NCBI GenBank assembly: GCA_013398295.1
Contig: VZSF01002918.1
Location: 1,116,001 to 1,180,000, forward strand
Length of the DNA: 64,000 bases
From: Chionis minor
Lineage: Eukaryota; Chordata; Aves; Charadriiformes; Chionididae
Reading direction: 5' to 3'
Under the pieces are notes generated by a model that made no database searches, was not told the DNA's origin, and worked only from the letters and a program-made list of their open reading frames with translations. Position numbers and translations under genes: made by a program. Of this stretch, positions 37,018 through 51,800 are shown one piece after another (the first letter of the stretch is position 1; each line of letters starts with the position of its first letter).

Positions 37018-39779
37018 CTAAAGAAGAACAGCAGAATGTGGTTTAATTTCACTTGATCCTCAGTATTGCATACACATAACGTTATGCTACCTATCAAAAG
37101 CAAATATGCTTCTTTGATAAAATACAGTTTTGACCACTTAAGAGATTTAATGAGAGCTGATGAGTCCACCAACACTAAACTTCATATTCAAAATTAAATA
37201 GATTTTTTCATAACTTGAAGTACTAGGACAACACCAGATTTTTGTCTCACTAATTCTCCTTCAAGTCTTTGCCATTTTAAAGAGTCACTTTTTCCATGAG
37301 GTTCAAAACCCAACCATGTTTCCATTCAATGCAGGCTTTCAAATTACTTCTTCCCTATGAAGAAGCAGGGACCTCTCAACACCAGTTTCTTCTATATAAC
37401 CTTTCTCCCAAAAAAGCTGTATTTTTAGCCATGAAAAAAATAGTCACCCCAAATACCAACTGAAATTTTCACTAGTCTATCACAAAAAAGACATTTCAGC
37501 CAGCAAGGAGTAATACAGTATTTTTATAATCCGTATGTATTTTTTTCTCTACAAAGGACAAAGGCTTTGTAGAGAAAATACTAAAAAAATAATACAAATA
37601 TTTGTAATGGTTTTTATGGATTTAGCACAGCTTCTTCCTGTTAAAAATAATCACAAGTTTAACTTAAGTCAATTTAGTTGTTAAAAAAACCCCAAAACCA
37701 ACATCAAGACGCAGGATACAGACCAAATTTGAAGTCCCTCAAATATTTGCATAAAGTTGTTTATATGTATATTTATGTTTCAAATGAGATTCTGACACTG
37801 TTTTTCCTTACAGACTCACATTTCTATCACATAATTTTGCATCATAAATCAACATCCATCAGAATATCCCAGCAGGAACAGGAAAACACAGTCATGCAAA
37901 AACAGGGTTCAGTTTCATCATTAGTTGGGAAGTGAAATAAATGTTTTCAGTTAAACCTCATGGATCCCTAGAAATCTGTATTAGTCTGTGGTACATTCTG
38001 TCATCTTTACATACAAACGGTCAAGGTAAGAAAGAAGTTCTGTCTATGATACACTAAACCAGTGACACCAAAGTAACTCATGTCGACTTTCAGGTGCACA
38101 AATAAGTCTTGCGTAAGTATGTGTTCACTCACTCTAAAAAAAGCTTCTGAGTTGATCATCAACATGATTAATAACCAAATAACACATCACTATTTCCTTT
38201 ATGTAATTCAGGTATTACATAGCATGTTCAGTGAAGTCAGAATTAGACGTAACGTACAAAATTAGTTGGAAAGATACAGAATTCCTAAAAGAATAGGAGT
38301 GTTCAGACTTCATTTATAAGGCTTTCCAATTGCTAAAATACTTCACGTTTCTTTTTTGCATTTAAAGAAACCTTAGCAATTTTCTTCTTATTAGACACTG
38401 GATAAAATCATATAAATACAAGTTTTTTTCCTGACAAGGAAGAAGTAAGAAACAAGACTGAAACACTCCCATTAACCCTTGTTCCTAATAGAATACTTTA
38501 GAGAATGCTCATTTGTCTCTTTTCAATGATCAATACAGTGAAATGCCTGGAAAAAAAAGTGATCTTTATTTTGATAAAATAAAATAGAGATTTTGCAAAC
38601 CACAGATCAGTAACTCAAAACAGGAACTGGTAAGATCAAGGAGCATTTCAAAAGTGAGGGAAAAAGCTCAAATACAATCTGATGAAAAAATCCTTAGACA
38701 ACTGACAGAACAAGAAACCTACAATTAAAGTTAAGTGTTATAAATAGAAATACTACCCTCACAAGTCATACTGTGGGGCATCCAACCAATTTTTACAAAA
38801 GCAAAAGCACCTGTTCAGATCCTTTATTTCAAACTTCAGGGTTTTTTTCCAAAGTAACAAGGATCAAAACACATCATGGAGTAAGTAGAACATTTCAGAA
38901 GCATTCACTCAGCCTAATCTTTGAGTCCGCTTGGTCTTGGGTGGAGGCATAACCAGAGTGATACCCAACTGTAACCTGTAATTAAGCTAAATAGCCTTTA
39001 AATTTGAGCTAGCTGATCTATCAGAGGGTGCAGACTGAAAAATAAATGCTTCTAATTTGTGCACCAGTTACTTCACGTGCAGTAGTGAAGTAAAGCTATA
39101 TGATAGGAAATAAAGTTAAATAGTGATTACTTTCTGCTAGAAATTACTTTTCCATTAAGTTTAGAAAATAATAACAACAATCAGGATGTATGCATTCCAC
39201 AAAGGAAGCCTTGATGAATGCAACTTTAGGTAGCACTTTCTGACACAATATCCTTTCTTAAATCAGGTGAGGTTAAAGGATGCTGCCACACTGCTAAGTG
39301 CTAACCTTCTAACGTTAGGAAAGCCAAAGGTCCTTTACAGAACTAGCAGAAGTGAGTTTATTGCTGGAAACAATAAAATTCTTCAGGATCACTTTACAAT
39401 GGCAGGGACAGAAGGGAAAGAGAAAAGAGGCAACTCTTTTCAAAGCCAAAACCCCAGAAGAATATTAAAAGGTAAGTGATCAGATTCCACAGTTATTGTC
39501 CCCAACTCCCCAGATTAAGGATCAGAGAAACTGACGTCTACTCTAGGATATTAGGGTTAGGGAAATGGCAGACTCCCAGTTTCTAACAGAGAAAGAAGCA
39601 ACATTTTAAACTTGCACTAACTATAAAACTTAAATTCGTTTTTTCTAAGCGCACATTTAAGAAAAGAAAATTGTATGCAACATGCCCCCTCCACCATCAC
39701 TAGTTCTAGAGCAGCCATTAAAAAGGTAGTAAACACACACCCCCCCCCAAACAAATGAACAAAAAGCCCAGCCTATTTC

Positions 39780-39785
39780 TTTATT
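39780..39785 (-). terminator. RNPC3: Proximal poly(A) signal of RNPC3
   Basis: AATAAA about 40 nt after the RNPC3 stop codon. It is removed as intron if the donor at 39812/39811 is used. Confidence 0.6.
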
Positions 39786-39805
39786 TTTATTTTCAGGCAG
39801 AGAAT

Positions 39806-39815
39806 CCATACCTTG
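39806..39815 (-). promoter_or_regulatory. RNPC3: Donor splice site in RNPC3 3'UTR
   Basis: CAAG|GTATGG on the minus strand, exon side ending at 39812. It lies 13 nt past the stop, under the roughly 50 nt needed for classical junction-dependent decay. Confidence 0.6.
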
Positions 39816-39824
39816 TGCAGTGTT

Positions 39825-42800
39825 CTACTTTTTTCTTTTCCCTTCATTGGCATCCTGTTTTGGTCTAGCTGAACGAGCAAATTGCTGAGATTCTGTTAAG
39901 GGCTACAAGTATCAAAAGAAGCCAATCAAGAAGCAAAAAAGAAGTATTATTTCAGCAAAAGATAGTTTAAGAAGTGGCCTTTATCTGCAAACAGAAGAAC
40001 TACAGCAGGATAAATGCTTGATATTTAATCCTCCATCCCAGCAGGTTATTTTGTAACTTTGATGTCTCGGTGGGTAGCTGGGAGGAAATAAGCTAAAATG
40101 AACAGAGGTTGGCGTGAACAAGAATACAAAGAAAAGGAAAGAAACTATGAAAACTTTAAGTGAAAAATAAGAAAGGACAGGGAGAGATTTAAAGCTTACA
40201 GACAAAAAGCAGGGCAATGCAACAGAAAAGTGCAGAAATCCCAACACGTTACACAGACCCAAACACTGACAGTTCCAGCTGGAGAAGCAGTCTAAATAAG
40301 AGACCACTGACCCCAACAGGAACATTTTTTTATGTTCTTGATTCTGCAAACATAAACTTAACCAAGCCAAAAAGACCACTTAATTTAAATACAATGGTTA
40401 TACAAGCTAAATTATCTTTTGCATTGAGTTTGCAGGATTGAAGACCTAAGACCAGAGAAGCAATTTTTATTGTCTTAAATACAGCGCATTTACTTTCCTA
40501 TTTTAGGAGAGGTGCCTCTTTCTCAGTTAATACAATTAACAATATTACACTATCCTATGCTGCCTGGTTTTCTTAAGGTATTTCCTCTTTCCCTACATTT
40601 CTAATAAGTACAGCACAATGACAGCAAAACTAGAGATTGACAGACAAATTGCAAAGAATATAATGTAAATATTTGACAAAAAAAGATACAACCACCATGG
40701 GTTTTTCAAATAAGACATATCCATTTGCTTCTTTTAAAGCTTTAGCGGCAGCTTTTTCGTTAGGAAGTCCAATGAAAGCCTGTCCCTTCATACGGCCTTC
40801 TTTCATCAAACGTATATCAAACCTAGAGGCAAAATTGAGAACTGGGAATTACTCATGTTTAACCACGCTTTCCTATTGCACATTACAAATATAATTCTCA
40901 AGCTTCGAGTTGGAGAAAATGCAGAAACAGGAGCAGAGCCTACAAGTAGGAATGTCACTGGAGACCACTTCACCTGGGAAAACTGTTTACTAAAAAGGGA
41001 CGTTAGACTGCAGGATGGCAAATTGGCAAATTGGTGTGCAGCTGTTGTAAATATGACATATGCAAAACAATCAGATACACATAATCCGCTATACTGTTCA
41101 TTCCGTGTCTCTCAGACAATAAATAGTACATTTGGTAACAAAAAATATAAGGCAAAATAGTAGGGTCTTCAGACAGCGTTCAAAAAATAATTATATACCT
41201 CTACTTGTGATAAATGAAGATTTTCAGATGAAATGCATTTTTTCTTTATGCAGAAGAGTAAATAAAAAAGATGACTAGTTTTTAAATCACAATTTTCACC
41301 AATATCACAGAAGCCTTATAAAAGGCTTAAATTTAATCAAGTATCAAATTAACTTACATATTTCGTTCTACTTCTGACTGGAAGTCAACATATCTTCCAA
41401 AAATGAACTTGAGATCCTGAAATTAAAGGGTAAGCATAAGAGGAAAGATGATAAAGAGCCCTTTTGATAAATATTTAATTTGCTTGTTTACCTACCTTTT
41501 CTTGAACTTGTTTAGCTAAATTCTTCACATATATTCTGCAATTTGGATCACCTGGCTCATAGTTTTTGAAAACAGAAAATTTCTCCATTTCTTGAAGAAG
41601 AGAGAAAAACAGACAATGTTTTAGGTCATTTAATTACTTTGTAATTTTGCTCAGTATAAATAACTAAATTTAATATATAATCAATGAATAAAGGAATGCT
41701 TATTTAAACTATTTGTTGTAACAAATCAAAGAGCTATTATTAGGTAATTTATTCTCACAGTTATACCTTCTCTAGAAAGTCTGTTTTTTTCTAGATCCCT
41801 TCTAGAAATAAATTCTGATGGTATTTCATCATCCTCCTCCTCAGTTTCCATTTTATCATTTGAGCTAGGAGTTGGGAAAATCCTTCCAAAGCCTGTATTA
41901 TTGATTTCTTCTGTGGTTGCATAAAGGTCTGAAATTTCAACACATTATATAAGCGGTTTGTATATTTATTCACAAGAGGATCAACAGCAAGCAAAAAAAG
42001 TATACTCCTTCCAGTAACATTCCAATATAGTAGACTTTGTAAAGCAATTTGAACAGATCCTTAAAGAAATGTGTCTTAATCCCTGGTTTGACAAACACAC
42101 CTGTTCTATATGGTCCTATAAAATCAACTGTACTACAAATAAAAGCCATGGCACATGCCAGTTAAAGTAAAACTAGCTTTGCTGCTCGAGCCTGTATCCA
42201 TTTCAATGGTTTATCTAACATTCCAAGAAACTGTATATTACTGTAAAGCACCAAGAAATACAGACTGACCATAACCCTATACAAAACCATCACACCTCAT
42301 TGCTATTATCGCCCAGCATTTTTATAGCAGATAATCAGTGCATCACAGAGAAGGAGTTGGCAACCACTGGAATGCTGCTCTCTAAGAGCTGGAAAAGGAA
42401 AATCTGAAATTAGCCTGATATATTCAATTACACTATATAATACTGAGAATGCATTTATAACATGATTGGCTAAAAACACCTTAACATCTAAAAGACTGCA
42501 ATTCACCATAAAGAAACAGATCACATAGGAGAGAAAAAGACCTTCAAAATCCTCTAGATCCCTTACTGTGGCAAAGCACAGAGTTCTGTGCTTTAACACG
42601 GGAAAAACAGCAAATGCAGACAAGATGCAAGCTGGTGTCCTCAAACCCTGATGTACACTATTTATGAAAGTTCCAATACAAAAGAAGAAAAGAATTCCCT
42701 GGTCTACATTTTAGCAGCCTTCTACACATTGAAACCACATGAATTTAATTTAAACACATTTGAAGTACGAACTCTCACCATTTTTTTCTTCTTTTTCTGA

Positions 42801-45800
42801 GTTTATCTGAAGAACAGTTGGGATGTCAGTAGTAATATGGAACTCTATTTTTTTATGACCTACATGCTGCGGCTGCTCAAAGACATCTGAAGGTGACAGC
42901 GCAGGGTGCAAATTACTGTTTAAAATGACAAGATGTTAACTAAAGAGTCAGACACTGATGAATGCATAGTCAAATACAAGATTTCTTCCAGACAGATTTT
43001 ATGCTGTTGTTTACCACAAATACACAAGCTCTCCATTTCATAAATTTCACCTGATATAGTTCAAGTCGATTAAAAAACTGCAAACACAGTAGGTATGGCT
43101 GGCAGTGAGAGCAAAACCAAAAATTACATACTACATTACAGTATAGACAGGTACTTATAAAAAAAATTATCAGTAACTTAAACACAATAAAATAACTGGC
43201 CTTGCTGCTGCTCTCACACAGTGCATAAAATGTACCAAGTTTTCAAAAAATGTAACAAATTTCAATGTAACAAAAATGCATTTAAAATTGATCATCACTA
43301 CATAGAAAAGCTATGCTGTTGTCTACTGTGCCATACTACTCCAGTTTCAAAAATCAAAATTATTTAAAACCAAATAAATTTTTATTCTTCCAGTATCATC
43401 CTTTTTTAAAATTATTTTAAATTTTTATTTTAAGAAGTATCCCAAACAATATATCCAGATTGCTTCTGTCAGGGCTGTCATATGAAATTGTTTTTTCTTT
43501 TTTATGAAAAAGGGATTTTTATTAGCTTGATAGCAAGAGAAGCACAGAGCTTGAACCAGGCACACTTCACAGCTTAAGGCTGTTGAGCAGACTTGAGTTG
43601 AAATTACATGAAAACTTGGACATTTAGAGCAATAAAGCCAAGCATGAGGATAAGGGAAGACCCACTCTACTACCAAATTTACGTATCAGTGAAGAATGCT
43701 TGCTTTAAAACAGCAACACTAAAGCAAACATGATACAGAGAATGCCATTTAGCAAAAGGAATAATGTTCTGAAAATCGGAAAAAAACAGTAATAATACAA
43801 ACCTGTGGGGAGCACACACAGGAACATTCAGTAAGTCTTTAATTCTTTGCTTTTTTCTAACACCACGCCTCTTTGTGTTTATTGGTCTTTTAGGCTGAAG
43901 CGTTGCTAATTCCATCAACTTGGTCATTCTATTTCAAACAAAATTTTAAAAAGATCCAAAAGTGGTTTACAGTTTATTTGAAAACACTCATTTTGAAAAC
44001 CCTTCCCCTTTCCTTAAAGCCCGTGAAATACAACTTTTCAGAATATGGTTATAAATCTAGCTACCTTAAGACCAAAACTACATTAATAAACTATAACACA
44101 TAGCAAATCAATATATAGACAGCACTTAGGTGACCGATCAAAATTGTAGTGAGTTCAGTGATGCTCCTTCCTTCCTCAAGCATGCACCTAATTAAGACAC
44201 TGAAGCTGCAGAAATGCTAAGAAGCGCCAGGCTGAACCTTTTTTTATAATACTATTTCCACTCAACAGGAGTGCCTTTTTCCAAATGCATGTATTTTCCT
44301 GAATATAACTTAGGGACTTTCTGATTTATTCTTCAGTTTAAAAAGCAAATAAAGAAAATTGCTTCTTCATTTAGTATTAAAGATTTTTAAAAAACCCAAC
44401 AGCTATGATGCAATTCAGTCCCAAAACTGCAAGGGAATCCTCAGCGCACACACACCTCTCATTATTATTACTCCTAGCAATACACACTAATGTACCAAGA
44501 ACATTTTGAAGTCAGAGTGCACATATCATTCAGGTTGAGTACTTTACTCAGTAAAGATGTGGGAAAACGAAGAATCCAGAAAACCAACTAATTATTGCTT
44601 CCTTCTATCTGCATTCTCTCTTCATTCTGAGGTTTTGTTTTGTTGGGTTTTTGGACGTGTGAACAAATGATAATTTGCATGCCATTTGGCCATTTTCCTT
44701 ACTGTGATTCAAAACAGCACTGTCCTGTTTTTAAGTCACTCTGGAGCTTCCTTAAGCTTCCTTTATTGGCAAATACTATATATAACTGCAAACGTTAACA
44801 GATTACACCATTTGCTGAACTAGAAGCTAGAAAAGTAAAAAACACCACTTTAAAAGAGCCCAAAAGCTTGCAAATGACTGTAAAATGCATACCTCTCTTT
44901 TTCCTCCTCATTATCACTTTCATATTCTGATTCATCTCCACTAGATAGTTGCTCTTCATGCTCTTCAGGCAAAGGAGGCTCTTCGGGAGGCAGAGGTGGG
45001 ATTGGGGGAGGTGGCACAGGCACTGGTAAATACTCTTCATACTAATTATGGGGGAAAATTTAAAAAAATAAAAGCAACTAAACATTTAAAGAAAAAACCC
45101 ATATATCTTGGGTTTTTTACATAATAAAAAAGTCAAAGCAATGAATTAGAAGATGACAAGAAGCATTTTTTAAAGCATGTTTACATGCTATTTTGCTAAA
45201 CTACATTACCAATTAAAACTTCCCACAAGAAAATAATTTGCTGCTTTCTGAAGTGTAACAGTGAATGTTTTAACTCCTTCAATTAAAAGAACAAAAAAAA
45301 AAAATAGCAACCACGGCCCTGCGTTTTTACTTTGCACCCAGTTTTAAGGACTTTCTTGAAAGAAATGTGGTCAAAAATTAAGGGAGGACGCCTAAGCTCC
45401 CAAGCCATCTCAGTTGCTACACTGAACTTTCCACCACCTATCAAAGTTACAGTTCTATTTCTGTAAGGAGTGAGGCTTTCATGAGAGGAAGCATTTTTCT
45501 CCTTGAGACTGAAAAACCACATATAAGGAATTCTCTATGTACAAAATGATTTCCAACCAATTGTAGTAATAATCTTACTACACTTAACAGGTACTTTTAT
45601 GCACCATCAGCTCCAAAAGGCACTGATGTCTCCTGGCATTAGAAATACCCTGTGCCCTTTAGAAATTGCTCTACAAATTTCAAGGATTGGCTTCTCAGTG
45701 TTTAATCTGGTCCAATACTAGGCAACAAATAAAGTTATTCCCAGAAAATCAGTAGAGTTCATTTATTTGACAGATTTATTTTATATTTTTCTTTACCAGC

Positions 45801-48800
45801 TATCTTCCTTGTTATCAGAAGCAGGTGTTCTGTCAGAATAAACACAAAGTGTAGTGCAGCACAACTTCACTATATCCAAATACTGTAGCTATCACTATTA
45901 ATCCAAGTCCTCACTTGCTCTATCTTCCACTGGCAGTCTAACTATCACAGCAACAGAGAACTGAGACCACACAGCCAGTATTTCTATTTGTCTTCAGAAA
46001 CAGGTTCCCCTAAGCCTCTGCCAGTTTCCCTCAACCCTGCCTCTTTTAAAAAACATCCTGGAGACAGAGCAAGTTAAATCCCAAAGTGCTGTATAATCCC
46101 ATTAGCAATCTGAATCTAATCAGAACTCCAAAGAAACAGAGATCAAAAGAAGTCAACACATCTTTATAAGGCAACAGGCTAATGGTATACCTCATCTCCT
46201 GTATTTGTAAAAGGAAATACTCAACATTTTCAAATATTCCAGTGCTACTGTAACATATATATATTTCTTTGTTCTAAGTCTAGATAAAAAGATCTCTTTT
46301 AAAAACTAACACACACATCTTACCCAATGAAATGCAGCAGTATTTGCCATTATCTAGAGATTTCTCCAACTTTTAGAAGTTTGAGCCTAGATCTCATATC
46401 ATAGAATGGTTTAGGTTGGAAAGGACCTTAAAGATCATATAGTTCCAACCCCCCCTGCCACGGGCAAGAACACCTCCCACTAGACCAGGCTGCTCAAAGC
46501 CTCTTCCAACCTGGCCTTAAACACTTCCAGGGATGGGGCTGCTACAACTTCCCTGGGCAGCCTGTTCAAGTGTCTCACCAACCTCAGAGTGAAAAATTTC
46601 TTCCCAAGATCTAATCTAAATCCACCCTTTTCCAGTTTGAGGCCATTACTCCTCATCCTGTCACTACATGCCCTTGTAAAAAGTCCCTCTCCAGCTTTCT
46701 TGTAAGACCCTTTTCAGATACTAAAAGGCTACTATAAGGTCTCCCCTGAGCCTTCTCTGCTCCAGGCTGAACAACCCCAGCTCTCTCAGCCTCTCCTCAC
46801 AGCAGAGGTGATAACATTTCAATCTCATGTTGCTGACATTTAAATTGCAAATCCATTTTACATTACTTAAAACATATATTAAAAAAGTTACCATGGGAGG
46901 GCGAGCAGTAATTGGTCCAAAAGGTGGAGGAAGATTCATTTTATTCATAAGATGAAGTACCTGAAATGATTCACGAATGATATGAAATGATAAATACTTA
47001 AATGAAAATAGTTCCTTGCTAGGTATCATACCCAATAACTTCTGGCAGGTGTAGATCAGCATAGTTTTAGTGAAGACACAACTACACTGGTTATTAAACA
47101 GTGTGAAAGCCTGCACTTGAGATCCAACACTACTTGAGATCCAGAGGCACTTTTTAGGGTGCAAAAAAGGCTAATTAAAAAAATTTTAAAAAATTAAAAA
47201 AATGAAAGCATCGTCTCAGAATGACATTCCAAGTACTCAAGTCATATCTAATTAGGAAGATCACGTCCAGTTAAGTCTTCAGTGTCAATGAAGTAACAGT
47301 TACTTTTGGTCAATGAATCTGAACATAGTAAAAAATTAACACTGGTTAACACTATCACAGGAAAACTCAGATTTACTATGACGAAAAAATATTTCTATGG
47401 ATAATTAAGAGGGAAAAGGAGATGTTTTTATTTTTATACTTTCTTTTTTTTTTGCCTTTTTTTACTTACCTGGACATAAAATTTGGGCACGCTTGCCAAG
47501 GCATTTGCTATATTTGCTAGAATTGTACTTGAAGGTGGTGGATACAAATATTTGAGGCAAGAATTGATGGGAAAGGTGAGGCTGAGGAAAAAAAGATTAA
47601 AAAACAAGGAATCTTAGCACCTTTGTCACATAATGAATGATAACAATTAATGATTACTATAGGTTTATCTATTCATTACATCTGAAGTATCACTATTTTT
47701 TTCCCTAGAAAGTTTTGGGCCATGTACTTTATGGCTTTAACATCAGGAAGCAGTCCCCTAACCCATGGCAGATTTACTGGGCTTGGGGACAATGACAGTA
47801 CTAACACATGCAGAAAGCCTGGAGCACAAAGAAACAATCAACATGTCCAAAACCAAAAGCACAGTGTAGCATGCTGGACAAATATCATAAACTCAGTGCT
47901 CAAAAGTGCTGGATTTTATAAGCCCCAAAAGAAATTTATTCTTCATGTATGCAAATACGCAAATGGAGGGAAAAAGAACAAGAAACTTCCGGAAAAACAA
48001 AAGTCAACAGTATCCTGCTGTTACCACTGGGATAACCTATCCGGTCCTCAAACTCTTCCTGAGAAAGTAATGCATCGTGCAATCATGACCCAAAGCACGA
48101 GTTGCTACTGAGCTGTGAAGGTTCTAAACTTGAAGAACTAAAATTTAATCTTTATGACAATTCCTACAGTTATGCATGGAGAACAGTAGCATTCTATAAA
48201 ACAAAACAAGAATGCAGCATACCACATTCTCTCTTGTTCAACAGTGCATAACTCTTGTTTAAAAATAAAAGAATAAAATAATTAAGACAAAAAAGCCACT
48301 GACCCATGGTTTGGTGCAATTCCATTCTCTATTTTAACACATCTTGGTTCTTTCTTCTCTTCTTCTTTCACTGGTTCTTCTGAACTGAAAAGTAATTTAG
48401 CACTAATTAAAACAGGGCAAAATTGAAGTGCCTTACATAAAGTACAAAATATGTTTAATCTCATATATTAAAAAATATAAGAAAGATATTAGTATAGTAT
48501 TTTTAACATCTTTTATCAATGACATTACTACAGCCATTAATTCTTAAGAACGAATACATGTGCATACTTATAGCAGTCAGATTTCTAAGGCCTACATAAA
48601 TAAATATTTAGGCATATTTAAGTAAATCTCCCTATATTTAAATACTTCTGACTTAAATCTACTCACAGAAAAAACCCTAAAATTACTTCATGTTGCTCTT
48701 TTTTCAGAAACTGTATAAAATCAAAGTTACTAAATAATGATTTGTTTATATTCACCATGAAATAAATAACTTAAAACCTCTGTAGTTGATTTTAATTGAG

Positions 48801-51800
48801 CACTGTCATATAGCTTGTATCACTTAGTTATATATTACATGGGTAAATTTGAAAGTCTAACTACGCAACGTATTTTTTTAATTAAAAGTACTTGACAGAC
48901 AATTGAAACCCAAAACTATCACAGTTCTTGGTCACACTAGCATTAGGATTCATTGATTTTATTTTTTTTAATCTGTTTTAAATATGTAGTAATCTTTAAC
49001 TATTTGAAGAGAGCCTCAGACAGTTTTGTTTGTTTTGCACATGCATCAAGGTAGACACACGCAGATCATCTCTAGCCTAGAAGCCAGTGGCTATAATAGT
49101 ACAGTCTTCTACGGTTATGCTAGCTGGTATGAATTTTGCCTGATTGAATCTTGATTAGATTAGAAAGAAACCTCAGGAAAGTATTGCATGCACTGTTTAA
49201 CTGCAAAAGAAAATTCTGATCCTGACTTAAAAAAAAAAGTAGAAGAGTTTTTTAAACACAGGGAACCTGTGCAACACAGAGGTCAGCTTACACAGACTGG
49301 AGTCTTGCTCTGTATATGAGAATAAACAAGACCATCCGCTGATTAAAGATGTAATAATTCCCATCCTTATTCTTATAGATATTAACATGATGATACTGAA
49401 TGAAACAATACTAATAGGAGGAATGCAGGCACTTATCTATAGATCTGAACCTGCCTGTTAACACTTCTAAATGGTTACAATTTATCCTTTGACTTAACAG
49501 TACTACGAAAGTATCACAAATATGGAATTTTCTCTCCTTAACCACAAACATAGAAACTAAATTATTATGCACATACCTTTTACACTTCTCTGAGACAGAA
49601 GGCTGGCTAAGTACCTGCACACTATCTTGCTCCTTCGCAAATTCAACAACCAAGGTGTGACCTAAAAGTTTCAGCTGATGCAGTCTTGACAAAGCCTTCA
49701 AATAATTATAATAGAGAAAAGAAAGTAAGGAAAGAGGAAAAACATCAGAATTATTTCGAAGCATAACCATTTTTTCTGTGGTTGGCAAGCTAGCCATGGG
49801 ATGCAGTCCCCAACTGCTTTAAGCTAATTCTGTGCCAGTACAGACATGGGTAGTTCAGCATTCCTGCATTCACAGCCCTGCTTTTAGCAGTCCCTTTCCT
49901 ACCAGCAGGAAGGAAAAAGATGAGGTTGCACAACTAGAACCACGGAGGAGACTTAGGTCATCAACACAGTAGTGAGACTGCAGCCTTAACAATACTTATT
50001 ACAGAGCATAGTAAATCTCCGTGATTTCAAGTAATTTGCCTCTTGCTCATGAACTACAAACACGCTGAAGTCCACTAGTAATAGCTGGCAATTTTAAAAT
50101 CAAGATTCTCAACAGTGACACTAGGAAGCTCCAGCATGCTTCAAGTCCAGATCCTGAGAGGCTGCTAACAATTGACACAGGGTAACTTAAATTCACCACT
50201 GTCCACCTCAGGCAGTCTTTGTAACTTTTTTGAGTAGTACTTTACAGCATGGCCTAAAAAAAAAATAATAAAAACAACAACAAAAAAAAACCCCAAACCA
50301 GCATAAGAGGGAATTTCAGGACGCAGGCTTTTCACCAGATTTGTATTTAAAAAGCATTATTAGTATTACCTTTTTGGCATCCACGTCCCCCATTAACATG
50401 GTAGTTTTCTTATCAAAGTTGGACATTCAAGGCAGTCTTGTATTGTGTACATCACTATGTCTGAATTTTATGGCAAATACACAATTATGCAGAAGACAAG
50501 GAAATTATGTTTGGTTTATATATAAATGCACACACATGCTATACAAGGCCCTGATCAGTCTCAACTCATGTAAGTTTGCCATGTTCTAAATGACAGGTTG
50601 GATCAGAAGACTTCCACAAGACCCTTTCAACCCACCTTTCTCATGACTCTACCAAAATGTTCGGTTCATTTTTATTTTTACTGTAATATTACATTGCTCT
50701 GCATATTTTTCCCTGACACCGAGTACTAGATGATGTATAAAACATTTTAGAGCACAATTACAAATAACAAACTCAATACAAACCTTCATAGCTGCATTTT
50801 CACTGGGAAAGGTAGCAAATGCAGTATGTTTCTAAAAAGAAACAACAAAAAAAATTGTCACACTGAATTCAAGTAAAAAGGTAAGAAATTGCATGTAAAA
50901 CATATATCCACAAGTAATTAGTAAATTCAAGTTTAGGTATTTGAAAGCTCCCAGATAATAATCATGTAAATCCTATGTGGGGCAAAAGTGAAGGACTAAG
51001 GAAATGGTTTTGCAAAATTTAGGACAAGCACCTCCTGCATTCAAAAATTAACACATGAACTCAGCAGTCTGAAGAATACAGGAAAAAAAATATTTCTTTT
51101 CCAGTGAGCAAAAGCCATGCCAAACTTCCAACAAGTAAGTATTGCTAAAAAAGTTTAAATCTCTTTTCAAAAAAGTAAATTTATTTCAGCACCTCTCAGC
51201 AGAACGTTTTCATCAAAGCAATTCCTAGAAGTGTTACTTTTCTAAGTCATAACTTGGTGTGCTCTGAAAGTCTGTGTCGTTTCCAACTAACATTTTCTCT
51301 TAATTTTTAAGTATAAAAAACGCTTAAACTTTCCAAATTAGATCAAATCCTCACAGAATACAAAGTTCACCTGAAAATTAAGTTTATTTTAACACACTTT
51401 ATTCCTTCATCTTGCCACGACATGATTTGTTATTAAAAACCCAAAACATTAATACTGTTATAATAGCAGTCATCAGAAAAATCGTCATGAAGTCAGCATT
51501 TTTAATATCCTATGCATGACCCTGACACAAGCTGCAGATATCACTTATCCGCAGTTATCTGCAGGAATACAAGGCTCTTCCCAAACAACATTCCAGACAG
51601 ATAGCCCTACGTTTTTGTAACGTAAAGGAAGAAAAAAGTAAAATAAACACCTCCAGAGACAGACCCGTGAAACTGCATCCCTGCACCTCCACCAGACACT
51701 TCTGCGCTGCTTTTCCCAACCTTATTCCTAACAGCGAGACAAGCTAAAGCTGCGGGCAAGGGCACAGGACTTGCAGCCGACGGGGAGACGGGACCCCCGT

